Origin: Pannonibacter phragmitetus_B
GTDB taxonomy: Bacteria; Pseudomonadota; Alphaproteobacteria; Rhizobiales; Stappiaceae
Direction: 5' to 3'
Length of the DNA stretch: 64,000 nucleotides
NCBI RefSeq assembly: GCF_050510895.1
Contig: NZ_JBNINT010000001.1
Coordinates: 3,782,001-3,846,000 of the forward strand
Shown here: positions 28,905 to 36,122 of the stretch, piece after piece
How the letters are laid out: the number at the start of each line of letters is the position of its first letter
How positions within the stretch are numbered: the first letter of the stretch is position 1
Program-made: the position numbers and the translations under genes
The notes under the pieces: generated by a model
What the model was told of the DNA's origin: nothing
The model's database searches: none
The model's input: the letters and a program-made list of their open reading frames with translations, nothing else

Positions 28905-30431
28905 TCACGAAGAACCGGGACGGTCGCGCATCAGGCGATAGATGGCGATCGAGGAGCCGGCCGCGAACACCGCCGCCGTCAACAGTGCGATGGAGAACCC
29001 AGAAGAGAATGCCGCGCGCGCATGCTCGACCGCCAGTTCACGGGCGGGTCCCGTCAGGCCGGCGACTGCATGCGGCAGGTCGCCGGCGATAACCGCGTCT
29101 GCGAACGAGGATGCTGGCGGGCATGTTTCTGCGCAAGCCGGGTCGGCCAGCTGGCGCCGGACTGCTGTCGCAAGGATGCCACTGAGCAAGGCAAAGCCCA
29201 GCAGAATGCCGGAGAAACGCGACGTGGTGCTGATGCCGGAGGCCATTCCCGCCCGTTCTCGCGGGACAACGCTCATAATGGCTTTCTGAGTTTCACCGTT
29301 GAGTAGACCGCCACCGCTGCCCAGCACCAACATCCCAGCCATGACGGCTGGCCAGGACCCAATTTGCGCACCCCAAGCCGTTGCAGCGTTGCCGATGCCG
29401 ACGAGGACAAGGCCGGTGGCCAGTATCTCTCTTGAGGAAAAGCGGCTTCCAAGGAGTCTCCCAACCTGGGGAAAAACGAGCATGGCAAGCGCAAATGGCA
29501 GCATTGCAAACCCGGCTTCGAGAGCGGAACGCCCCAAGCCGTTCTGGAGAAACAGCGGCAGCAGGGATGCCATGACCTGGGCCGCAGCAGCATAGGCGAA
29601 CATGGCCCAAACGGCGCCGACGAAGCGCGGGTTCGAGAAAAGCTGCAGGTCGAGCATGGGGCGCTGTTGCGAACGCTCCGCAACGATGAAGGTCGCAAGC
29701 GCCAAAGCTCCGCCTGCAAAACCGACAAGGGCGCTGGTGGATCCCCAGCCATGAGCCTGACCGTTGATCAGTCCCCACGTAAGGCCGAACATAGTCGCGG
29801 TGAAAGATACAATTCCCGCAGGGTCGAGCCGGCGTGCCGCTGCGTCGCTGGACTCGTCCACCAGAAAAAGGGCCGCGAGCGCGAGCAGCGCGCAGACCGG
29901 CGCATTGATGTGGAAGGCCCATCGCCAACCAAGGGCATATGCGATGACACCTCCGATGATCGGGGCGAGCACCATGGTGAGCCCCATCATCGCGCCCCAG
30001 ATCGCCCAAGCGCGATTGCGTTCAGTTTCGACGTGGAAAGTGTGCCCGATGATTGCGAGGGCGGGCGCCAGCATGAAGGCGGCGCTCACGCCCTGCAGCG
30101 CCCGCGCAAGGTAAAGCGCCATCGCCGCAGGCGCGAGCCCGCACATAAGGGAGGAGATCGCAAAAGAAGTGATGCCGATCAAGAATATGCGGCGGCGTCC
30201 AAACCGGTCCGCTATGGCGCCAGCAGGCAGAAGGAGAGCCGCGAAGCAGAGGACATAGGTGCTGATGACCCACTCGATCTCAGCGAAGCTTGCCTGGAAA
30301 TCGCGAGCGATTGTGGGAAGAACGATCGCCACGACATTCGTATCGAGGACGGTCATCGCGCAACCGGTCGACGCAGTGAGCAAAACAAGGAGCGGGTTCG
30401 CCGATCGGCGCGTTAGTGCAAGATCGCTCAT
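28905..30431 (-). CDS. MFS drug:proton antiporter, DHA2 (EmrB/QacA) family
   Basis: A 14-TM exporter of 508 residues. The DHA2 features are seen: motif C/D1 region MTVLDTNVVAIVLPTI in TM1, motif A GAIADRFGRRRIFLIG after TM2, and GGVIAYALGWRWAFHINAP near residue 165. The ATG at 30431 is chosen because it overlaps the stop of an 18-codon leader ORF with a strong ribosome site. It is divergent from the LysR gene, which probably controls it. Substrate unknown. Confidence 0.87.
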   Translation of the reverse strand: MSDLALTRRSANPLLVLLTASTGCAMTVLDTNVVAIVLPTIARDFQASFAEIEWVISTYVLCFAALLLPAGAIADRFGRRRIFLIGITSFAISSLMCGLAPAAMALYLARALQGVSAAFMLAPALAIIGHTFHVETERNRAWAIWGAMMGLTMVLAPIIGGVIAYALGWRWAFHINAPVCALLALAALFLVDESSDAAARRLDPAGIVSFTATMFGLTWGLINGQAHGWGSTSALVGFAGGALALATFIVAERSQQRPMLDLQLFSNPRFVGAVWAMFAYAAAAQVMASLLPLFLQNGLGRSALEAGFAMLPFALAMLVFPQVGRLLGSRFSSREILATGLVLVGIGNAATAWGAQIGSWPAVMAGMLVLGSGGGLLNGETQKAIMSVVPRERAGMASGISTTSRFSGILLGFALLSGILATAVRRQLADPACAETCPPASSFADAVIAGDLPHAVAGLTGPARELAVEHARAAFSSGFSIALLTAAVFAAGSSIAIYRLMRDRPGSS

Positions 30432-30484
30432 TGAGTCAGCGCAGCTAGAGCGGTGAGACCGGGAAGAAAGAGGGATCGTGACAT
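30428..30484 (-). CDS. 18-residue leader peptide coupled to the MFS gene
   Basis: An ATG at 30484 with AAAGGAG 6 bases upstream encodes MSRSLFLPGLTALAALTQ and stops in the ATGA that starts the MFS gene. The MFS start has no ribosome site of its own, so translation of the leader would deliver ribosomes to it. This is inferred from arrangement; a longer in-frame MFS start at 30512 is the alternative. Confidence 0.45.
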   Translation of the reverse strand: MSRSLFLPGLTALAALTQ

Positions 30485-30555
30485 GAGCGGCTCCTTTGAT
30501 GTCGGCGATCAACCACTACCCCTTGGCTAAATTTCTCGCATTTTCGGGTTTTTGC

Positions 30556-30584
30556 CTTATTATTAGGTCTTACCTAATAGTAAG
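30556..30584. promoter_or_regulatory. 29-bp palindromic operator upstream of lysR
   Basis: TATTAGGT-CTT-ACCTAATA (30561-30579) is a perfect 8-bp inverted repeat, extended by CTTA and TAAG at 30556-30559 and 30581-30584. It ends 10 bases before the LysR start and lies between the divergent lysR and MFS genes, the usual place of a LysR autoregulatory site. Confidence 0.7.
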
Positions 30585-30593
30585 CAGGGTGCG

Positions 30594-31481
30594 ATGGAGC
30601 TAAGGCATCTCAGGTATTTTGTGGTTCTCGCCGAAGAACTGCACTTCGCGCGAGCGGCAGAACGATTGAACATCGCCCCACCGACGCTGACCGTGCAGAT
30701 TCAAGAGATCGAGAGAACCTTGGCTGCCCCTCTTTTCGCGAGAACGAAACGTTCGGTAGCCCTGACACCCGCCGGAGAGATCTTTCTGAGCGAGGCGCGC
30801 AACGTCCTTGCGCAGTTCGAGAAGGCGCAGAGCGTTGGACGCAGGGCGGGCCGTGGTGAAGTTGGCAGGGTCGAGATCGGATATGTCGGATCCGCGGCAT
30901 ATGCGGGCGTGCTCAGGGAACAAACATGTGAGTTCCGGAAGGCGTGGCCGAACGTCGACCTGAATGCACGAGAAATTCCGATGGAGTCGCTTCCCGATCT
31001 CATCGTCGATGGGAAAGTCGACGTGGGCTTTGTCCGGCTGCCAATGCTGATCCCGGATTCGTTGCAGCGTCACGTCCTCTTACGTGACCGCTTTTGTCTT
31101 GCAATGCCAGAAAGTCCGCCGAGTTCACGTGGTTTAAAAGCGGTTCATCCTGAGACGCTTAAAGAGCACGCGTTCATCATGCCGGAACAGAATGCAGGAA
31201 CCTATGAAGTGGCCAATCGGGGAGGCTTCCATCCCCGTATCGTATCTGCTCCGGGCGGCCTGTTGGCGGTTCTGACCCAGGTGTCTTTGGGGGCGGGCAT
31301 CTCGGTGGTCCCGTCAGTCGCCAGCGGCGTGTTACACCTGCCCGGCGTGATCTTCAGGCCGATCGACGGCAAGGCGATCATCTCAGAAGTGGCGGCTGTT
31401 TTTCGATCCGACGAGAGTTCGCCGACGGTCAGAAATTTCGTAGCGCAGATCAAGGAAACGCCCGCGCGCGAAATCACCTGA
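30594..31481 (+). CDS. LysR-family transcriptional regulator
   Basis: A 295-residue regulator. The N-terminal winged helix MELRHLRYFVVLAEELHFARAA and IAPPTLTVQIQEIE is of the BenM/CatM-like type (the FARAAERL form). The substrate-binding domain starts near residue 90 (GRVEIGYVGSAAYAGVL). It is divergent from the DHA2 pump, so it probably regulates it in response to an aromatic or similar effector; the ligand is not deducible. Confidence 0.88.
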   Translation: MELRHLRYFVVLAEELHFARAAERLNIAPPTLTVQIQEIERTLAAPLFARTKRSVALTPAGEIFLSEARNVLAQFEKAQSVGRRAGRGEVGRVEIGYVGSAAYAGVLREQTCEFRKAWPNVDLNAREIPMESLPDLIVDGKVDVGFVRLPMLIPDSLQRHVLLRDRFCLAMPESPPSSRGLKAVHPETLKEHAFIMPEQNAGTYEVANRGGFHPRIVSAPGGLLAVLTQVSLGAGISVVPSVASGVLHLPGVIFRPIDGKAIISEVAAVFRSDESSPTVRNFVAQIKETPAREIT

Positions 31482-31632
31482 AAATCGTACTTGCGGGTAA
31501 TGATCTCCCTCCGCTCCCCCCAGGGAGGCGGCCGGAGAAGGTGAAACAACGGGAGCCCTCGCTTGCGCGCTGAACGCCTTAGTCCGCCGCTCAACCGCGG
31601 GCAATCTTGAGGACGACAAATCGCCGCATACT

Positions 31633-31651
31633 GTATGCGTTCTAAGCATAC
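31633..31651. promoter_or_regulatory. GTATGC-N7-GCATAC inverted repeat (MocR-type site variant, S1)
   Basis: A perfect 6-bp inverted repeat with the same 7-base spacing as the sites before cco and serC, but with C/G at the inner base. A further GCATAC at 31626-31631 forms an overlapping palindrome with it. It lies 310 bases upstream of hemA with no gene of its own, so it could be a distal operator. The gap 31482-31961 holds nothing else I recognise. Confidence 0.45.
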
Positions 31652-31862
31652 ATTACGCCGCACGTGGCTTGAACTCGGATCCGCGCGCAGGCATGGGAGC
31701 ATGGCGCTTTTCGCCTCAAGGCCCTTGAGTTTTAGCCAAAACCGGTGACTTCCGCACTCTCATCTTGATGTCGAAGACAGCCAGCCCCTCGCCGCGCGGT
31801 GTCATATGGCATCAGGCTTTCCCTGAAGCGATCTCTCTGATTGAGGGGACTATTCTTGTATT

Positions 31863-31881
31863 GTATGGCACTTTAGCATAC
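31863..31881. promoter_or_regulatory. GTATGG-N7-GCATAC operator upstream of hemA (S2)
   Basis: The 19-bp inverted repeat has one mismatch in the second arm. An additional half site GTATGG lies at 31896-31901. The site ends 80 bases before the hemA start. It shares arm sequence and spacing with the sites at 36053, 45201 and 49366. Confidence 0.6.
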
Positions 31882-31961
31882 GTGATTAGATGCATGTATG
31901 GCCGCCGACTTCTCGACGGCAAAAGCTCCCGCGGCAGCGGTCGTGCGACAGGTGGTGACAA

Positions 31962-33188
31962 ATGGACTTCAATGCCAAGTTTCAGGATCTGATTTCTGAC
32001 ATGAAGCTGGACGGCCGTTATCGGACGTTCATTGAGCTCGAGCGCGTCGCTGGGGAGTTTCCAACGGCACTCTGGCATCGCCCGGACGGCGAGACGCAAC
32101 GCGTAACGGTCTGGTGCAGCAACGACTACCTCGGCATGGGGCAGCATCCCGACGTGCTTGCCGCCATGCATGAAGCAATCGACATGTCCGGCGCGGGGAC
32201 CGGGGGCACGCGAAACATCTCCGGAACCAACCGGCAGCACACCGCGCTCGAAACGGAGCTCGCGGACCTGCACGGCAAGGAAGCATCGCTTATCTTCACG
32301 TCCGGCTGGATCTCGAACTTGGCTGCGCTTGGAACACTCGGGCGCATTTTGCCTGGCTGTGCGATCTTTTCGGATGCGCTCAATCATAACTCGATGATCG
32401 AAGGCATCCGCCGGTCGGGCGCTGAACGGTTCATCTTCCGGCACAATGACCCCGGCCATCTGGACGAATTGATGAGCGGCGTCGACCCTGCCCGGCCCAA
32501 GATCGTCGCGTTCGAGAGCGTCTACAGCATGGACGGCGACATCGCGCCGATTGAGGCGATTTGCGACGTCGCGGAAAAGCACGGCGCGATTACCTATCTC
32601 GACGAAGTCCATGCCGTGGGGCTCTACGGTGCCCGTGGTGGCGGGATCGCCGAGCGTGAGGGCCTTGCTCACCGGCTGACGCTGATCGAAGGAACGCTTG
32701 CCAAGGCTTTTGGGGTGATGGGCGGCTACGTGGCGGGCCCCGCCCTTCTGATCGACGTTATCCGTAGCCTGGCCGACAGCTTCATTTTCACCACCTCGCT
32801 CTGCCCGCATCTGGCCGCCGGCGCCGTAGCGGCCATTCGACATGTGAAGGCGCATCCGGAAGAGAGGGCGCGCCAGGCAGAGAACGCCGCCCGGCTGAAG
32901 GCGATGCTGCGCGATGCCGGTCTGCCCGTTCTGGATACCCCCAGCCACATTCTCCCGGTGATCGTAGGCGACGCTCACCTCTGCCGCCGGATCAGCGAGC
33001 GCCTGCTCGCCGAACATGGGATCTATGTCCAGCCGATCAATTTTCCGACGGTTGCGCGGGGCCAGGAGCGGCTGCGGATCACCCCGACTCCATTCCATAC
33101 AGAGGCCCATATGCGAGGTCTGGTGGACGCCCTTGTCAAGGTTGGGCGCGATCTCGGGTGGACAGCAGTCCAGCAGGCTGCAGCCTGA
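31962..33188 (+). CDS. hemA: 5-aminolevulinate synthase
   Basis: Condenses glycine and succinyl-CoA to 5-aminolevulinate with PLP, the first step of heme and siroheme synthesis (C4 route). The 408-residue product has CSNDYLGMGQHP, the GTGGTRNISGT glycine loop, DALNHNSMIEGIR, the PLP Asp in YLDEVHAVGLYG and the PLP Lys in LIEGTLAKAFGVMGGY near residue 245. It is first in a unit with DUF2849, the sulfite-reductase-like gene and DUF934, whose product needs siroheme. A housekeeping copy probably exists elsewhere, so this looks like a dedicated isozyme. Confidence 0.93.
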   Translation: MDFNAKFQDLISDMKLDGRYRTFIELERVAGEFPTALWHRPDGETQRVTVWCSNDYLGMGQHPDVLAAMHEAIDMSGAGTGGTRNISGTNRQHTALETELADLHGKEASLIFTSGWISNLAALGTLGRILPGCAIFSDALNHNSMIEGIRRSGAERFIFRHNDPGHLDELMSGVDPARPKIVAFESVYSMDGDIAPIEAICDVAEKHGAITYLDEVHAVGLYGARGGGIAEREGLAHRLTLIEGTLAKAFGVMGGYVAGPALLIDVIRSLADSFIFTTSLCPHLAAGAVAAIRHVKAHPEERARQAENAARLKAMLRDAGLPVLDTPSHILPVIVGDAHLCRRISERLLAEHGIYVQPINFPTVARGQERLRITPTPFHTEAHMRGLVDALVKVGRDLGWTAVQQAAA

Positions 33189-33212
33189 ACCCTGCCATCT
33201 TGGAGTTTGCGA

Positions 33213-33659
33213 ATGCCCGAGAGCATCATCACCGCCAATCGGCTGACCGATGGGGTCGTCGTGTGGCTTGATCAGACAGACGGCTGGGCCAGCGACATCG
33301 CAGCTGCCGCGGTCTTTGATTCAGCGTCGGTCCCGCCGATGCTGCAGAGGGCGCAGGATCGGGATCGGAATACTGTTGTCGATGTGCGCGAGATCCCGGT
33401 CGAATTGATTGAAGGCCGGATCGTTCCAACCGCCAGACGCGAGCGGTTGCGCGCAGCAGGCCCAAGCGTGCGCAACGACCTGGCCGGAACACCTCCGGAG
33501 ACGCGTTGGGCACAGGGGCCCCTTCCTCCTCCCCTTCGGAGACTTCGGCCTCTCCCTTTGCAGGCATCTACCGCTATGACGAATATGATCGTCAGTTCCT
33601 GCGTGATCGTGCGAGCCAGTTTCGCGATCAGGTCCGGCGGCGCCTTTCGGGCGAGCTGA
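33213..33659 (+). CDS. DUF2849 protein, probably frame-broken at its end
   Basis: The first 95 residues (ITANRLTDGVVVWL to RERLRAAGPSVRNDL) match the DUF2849 family, which in alphaproteobacteria sits next to the sulfite reductase gene; its role is unknown. In the observed frame it overlaps the next gene by 150 bases, which is abnormal. One extra base in the GGGGCCCC run at 33515-33522 would place it in the reductase frame, joined by a Ser/Pro/Ala-rich linker. So either it is fused to the reductase, or its true end lies near 33530-33580. Confidence 0.7.
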   Translation: MPESIITANRLTDGVVVWLDQTDGWASDIAAAAVFDSASVPPMLQRAQDRDRNTVVDVREIPVELIEGRIVPTARRERLRAAGPSVRNDLAGTPPETRWAQGPLPPPLRRLRPLPLQASTAMTNMIVSSCVIVRASFAIRSGGAFRAS

Positions 33660-35224
33660 ACGAAGAAGAGTTCAAGCCGCTGCGGCTGATGAATGGTCTC
33701 TACCTTCAGCTGCATGGCTACATGTTCCGTGCGGCCCTGCCATATGGCGTGCTGAGTGCATCCCAGATGCGTCAGCTCGCCTATGTCGCTCGTTACTATG
33801 ATCGCGGCTACGGGCATTTCACGACCCGTCAGAATATCCAGTTCAACTGGCCCAGGCTCGCGGATGCCTCAGACATACTGGCCGTGCTGGCGGAGGCCGA
33901 TCTCCACGCGATCCAGACCAGCGGCAATTGCGTCCGCAACGTGACGACGGATCATTTTGCAGGGGCCGCTGCGGAGGAAGTCGTAGATCCGCGCCTCTAT
34001 GCCGAAATTCTACGCCAATGGTCTACAGACCATCCGGAATTCACCTACCTGCCGCGCAAGTTCAAGATTGCCATCACCGGCAGTCCGCAGGACCGCGCCG
34101 CCGTACGTGTCCACGACATTGGCATCCTCGCGAAGCGTAATGAGGCTGGTGAACCTGGCTTCCAGATCTATGCCGGCGGTGGCCTGGGGCGCACGCCCGT
34201 TGTTGGCACGAAGGTTCGCGAATGGCTGCCGGTACGGGACCTTCTGCGCTACGTTGAGGCGATCCTGCGCGTCTACAATGCGCTTGGCCGACGAGACAAT
34301 ATCTACAAGGCCCGTATCAAGATCCTGCTTCGCGACATGAAGCCGGAACGCTTCATCGAGATGATCGAGGAAGAGTTTGGCGCCATGCCCGCTGACTATT
34401 GCGTTCTCGACGAAGGCATCATTCATGCGGTTGCTGCGCGCTTCGTTCCCCCGCCCTTCGAGAGTTTGCCGTCCACGTCTCTGACGCTTGAGCGCGCATT
34501 GAGCAAGGTCCGGGCGTTCAAGGCGTGGGCCGACGCAAATACACATCCGCATCGTGAGCCGGGCTACATCTGCTCGATGATTTCGCTGAAGTCCGTCGGC
34601 GGAATCCCCGGCGACATAAGTGCGGATGAAATGGACCTGATCGCCGATCTTGCCGATCGTTTTTCCTTTGGCGAAATACGGGTCTCTCACGAACAGAACC
34701 TGGTCTTGCCGCACGTCCGGAAGGACGATCTTTACGATCTCTGGCAGGCGCTCGTGGATGGCGGGCTGGCCACCGGCAACATCGGCTTGATCACGGACAT
34801 TATCTCTTGTCCGGGGATGGATTACTGCAGCCTGGCGACGGCGCGCGCAATTCCAATTGCGCAGAAGATCGCAGAGCGTTTCGCCGATCCGGAGCGTCAG
34901 CGCGATATTGGGCGTCTGGAACTCAATATTTCTGGCTGCATCAACGCCTGCGGCCATCACCATGTCGCTCAAATCGGCCTGCTGGGCGTCGATAAGAACG
35001 GCGAGGAGGTCTATCAGATTGCCCTCGGCGGCGCTGGCGACGAGAAGGCGGCAATCGGTACGATCATTGGACCTGCCGTTCCGGCTGAACGGATACCTGA
35101 CGCCATAGAGGCCATTGTCGAGGCCTATATGCTGCAACGCGCCGAAGGGGAGCAGTTCATAGACACATACCGGCGGCTGGGCGCTGCCCCGTTCAAGGAG
35201 GCCGTCTATGCCGCTGATCGATAG
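33506..35224 (+). CDS. cysI: Sulfite/nitrite reductase hemoprotein (CysI/NirA-like)
   Basis: A siroheme and 4Fe-4S enzyme that performs six-electron reduction of sulfite or nitrite in the cytoplasm. The order of motifs is NGLYLQLHGYM, TTRQNIQFNWP, TSGNCVRNVTTD, then the cluster cysteines in SCPGMDYCSLA and NISGCINACGHHH. About 572 residues is family length. There is no ATG near the homology start; TTG at 33506 is the first start in frame, which fits a fusion to the upstream DUF2849. The stop overlaps DUF934. The usual cysG and cysH neighbours are missing. Sulfite versus nitrite cannot be decided here. Confidence 0.88.
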   Translation: MGTGAPSSSPSETSASPFAGIYRYDEYDRQFLRDRASQFRDQVRRRLSGELNEEEFKPLRLMNGLYLQLHGYMFRAALPYGVLSASQMRQLAYVARYYDRGYGHFTTRQNIQFNWPRLADASDILAVLAEADLHAIQTSGNCVRNVTTDHFAGAAAEEVVDPRLYAEILRQWSTDHPEFTYLPRKFKIAITGSPQDRAAVRVHDIGILAKRNEAGEPGFQIYAGGGLGRTPVVGTKVREWLPVRDLLRYVEAILRVYNALGRRDNIYKARIKILLRDMKPERFIEMIEEEFGAMPADYCVLDEGIIHAVAARFVPPPFESLPSTSLTLERALSKVRAFKAWADANTHPHREPGYICSMISLKSVGGIPGDISADEMDLIADLADRFSFGEIRVSHEQNLVLPHVRKDDLYDLWQALVDGGLATGNIGLITDIISCPGMDYCSLATARAIPIAQKIAERFADPERQRDIGRLELNISGCINACGHHHVAQIGLLGVDKNGEEVYQIALGGAGDEKAAIGTIIGPAVPAERIPDAIEAIVEAYMLQRAEGEQFIDTYRRLGAAPFKEAVYAADR

Positions 35225-35756
35225 TCAGGGACAGATAATCGACGATGGCTGGATCTATCCTGAGGCAGATCGAACGGAGCAGCTGCAGCCTGGCTGCATA
35301 GTGCCGTTCGAAATCCTTTCAGAGACCGGTCCAAGTGGCCGAGTGGACGGCCCCCTTGGCGTTCTTGCCGAAGCAGGAATCACGGCAGACCAGCTTGCCC
35401 CCATTCTCCACGAGGTCGAGCTGGTCGTGATCGAATTTCCCAAGTTCCGGGACGGCCGGGGCTTCACAGTCGCTCGGGCGCTGAGGGGCCGGCACGGCTT
35501 TCAGGGCGACATTCGTGCGATCGGACACATCTTGCCTGATCAGTTGGCGGCCCTGACGCAATGCGGCTTCACCTCGATCGTTACGCCCCCGGAGCACCCG
35601 CCCGAGCAATGGGTGCAAAATGCGGCCACGAGTTCCATGAACGCTGGCCCGCTGCTGCAGCGTCTCATCGGGCGGCGTGCTGCCGTGTCTGCGCCTGCTG
35701 ACGAAGAGAACGCGAGCCCGGGCGGTTCGCGAAGTCCCGCTTCGCCCAAGCTCTAG
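35208..35756 (+). CDS. DUF934 protein of sulfite-reductase loci
   Basis: A 182-residue protein whose core (LAPILHEVELVVIEFPKF, DGRGFTVARALRGRHGF, IRAIGHILPDQ) is the DUF934 signature. This family travels with CysI in proteobacteria and is thought to assist assimilatory sulfate reduction, possibly as an electron-transfer or assembly partner; the function is not established. The start overlaps the reductase end by 17 bases. The C-terminal 30 residues are Ser/Pro-rich and low complexity. Confidence 0.83.
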   Translation: MPLIDSQGQIIDDGWIYPEADRTEQLQPGCIVPFEILSETGPSGRVDGPLGVLAEAGITADQLAPILHEVELVVIEFPKFRDGRGFTVARALRGRHGFQGDIRAIGHILPDQLAALTQCGFTSIVTPPEHPPEQWVQNAATSSMNAGPLLQRLIGRRAAVSAPADEENASPGGSRSPASPKL

Positions 35757-35807
35757 TTGCCGTCATCTGTAGCGCCGGCGGCCTGGCGCTGCTCAGCCGA
35801 AGCTACG

Positions 35808-35848
35808 CGGCGAGGTTTGCGTTCAGCGCAACCTCGCCGTCTTCTTTG
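35808..35848 (+). terminator. Rho-independent terminator of the hemA-cysI unit
   Basis: The stem CGGCGAGGTT/AACCTCGCCG is extended by GCG/CGC with one bulged T (35808-35839) and followed by TCTTCTTT. It closes the unit 50 bases after DUF934 and separates it from cco. Confidence 0.75.
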
Positions 35849-35918
35849 GCTGGCCAATTTCGCGCTTTCGCCGCCGTGAGTTTCCTGGATTGCAATCCGC
35901 TTGCGGCATCTGCCATCT

Positions 35919-35949
35919 ATGTATGGCTATTTGTCGACAAGCCATACAT
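35919..35949. promoter_or_regulatory. ATGTATGGCT-N11-AGCCATACAT palindrome (S3)
   Basis: A perfect 10-bp inverted repeat containing the GTATGG/CCATAC arms with 15 rather than 7 bases between them. The spacer region carries a second palindrome TTGTCGACAA at 35931-35940. It lies between the terminator of the hemA unit and the cco operator, 174 bases upstream of ccoN. Confidence 0.55.
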
Positions 35950-36052
35950 CATGACTATCTCCTCAACTCCCAGAACGATGGTCCAGCGCCCGCATGTGGC
36001 GCATTTTGCCGCACCTGCGCAGGTTCCGTATGGATTCGATCTGTAGTTTTGT

Positions 36053-36071
36053 GTATGGCTTAAAACCATAC
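36053..36071. promoter_or_regulatory. GTATGG-CTTAAAA-CCATAC operator upstream of ccoN (S4)
   Basis: A perfect 19-bp inverted repeat ending 51 bases before ccoN, with an extra half site GTATGG at 36028-36033. The 21-bp block around it differs by one base from S6 (45201). No FNR/FixK box (TTGAT-N4-ATCAA) is visible between 35757 and 36122, although such a box is usual before ccoN. Confidence 0.7.
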
Positions 36072-36122
36072 TAACAAGACAATCATGTCTTTGCGGCGAT
36101 GTGAACAGAAGCGAGTTTGGTG

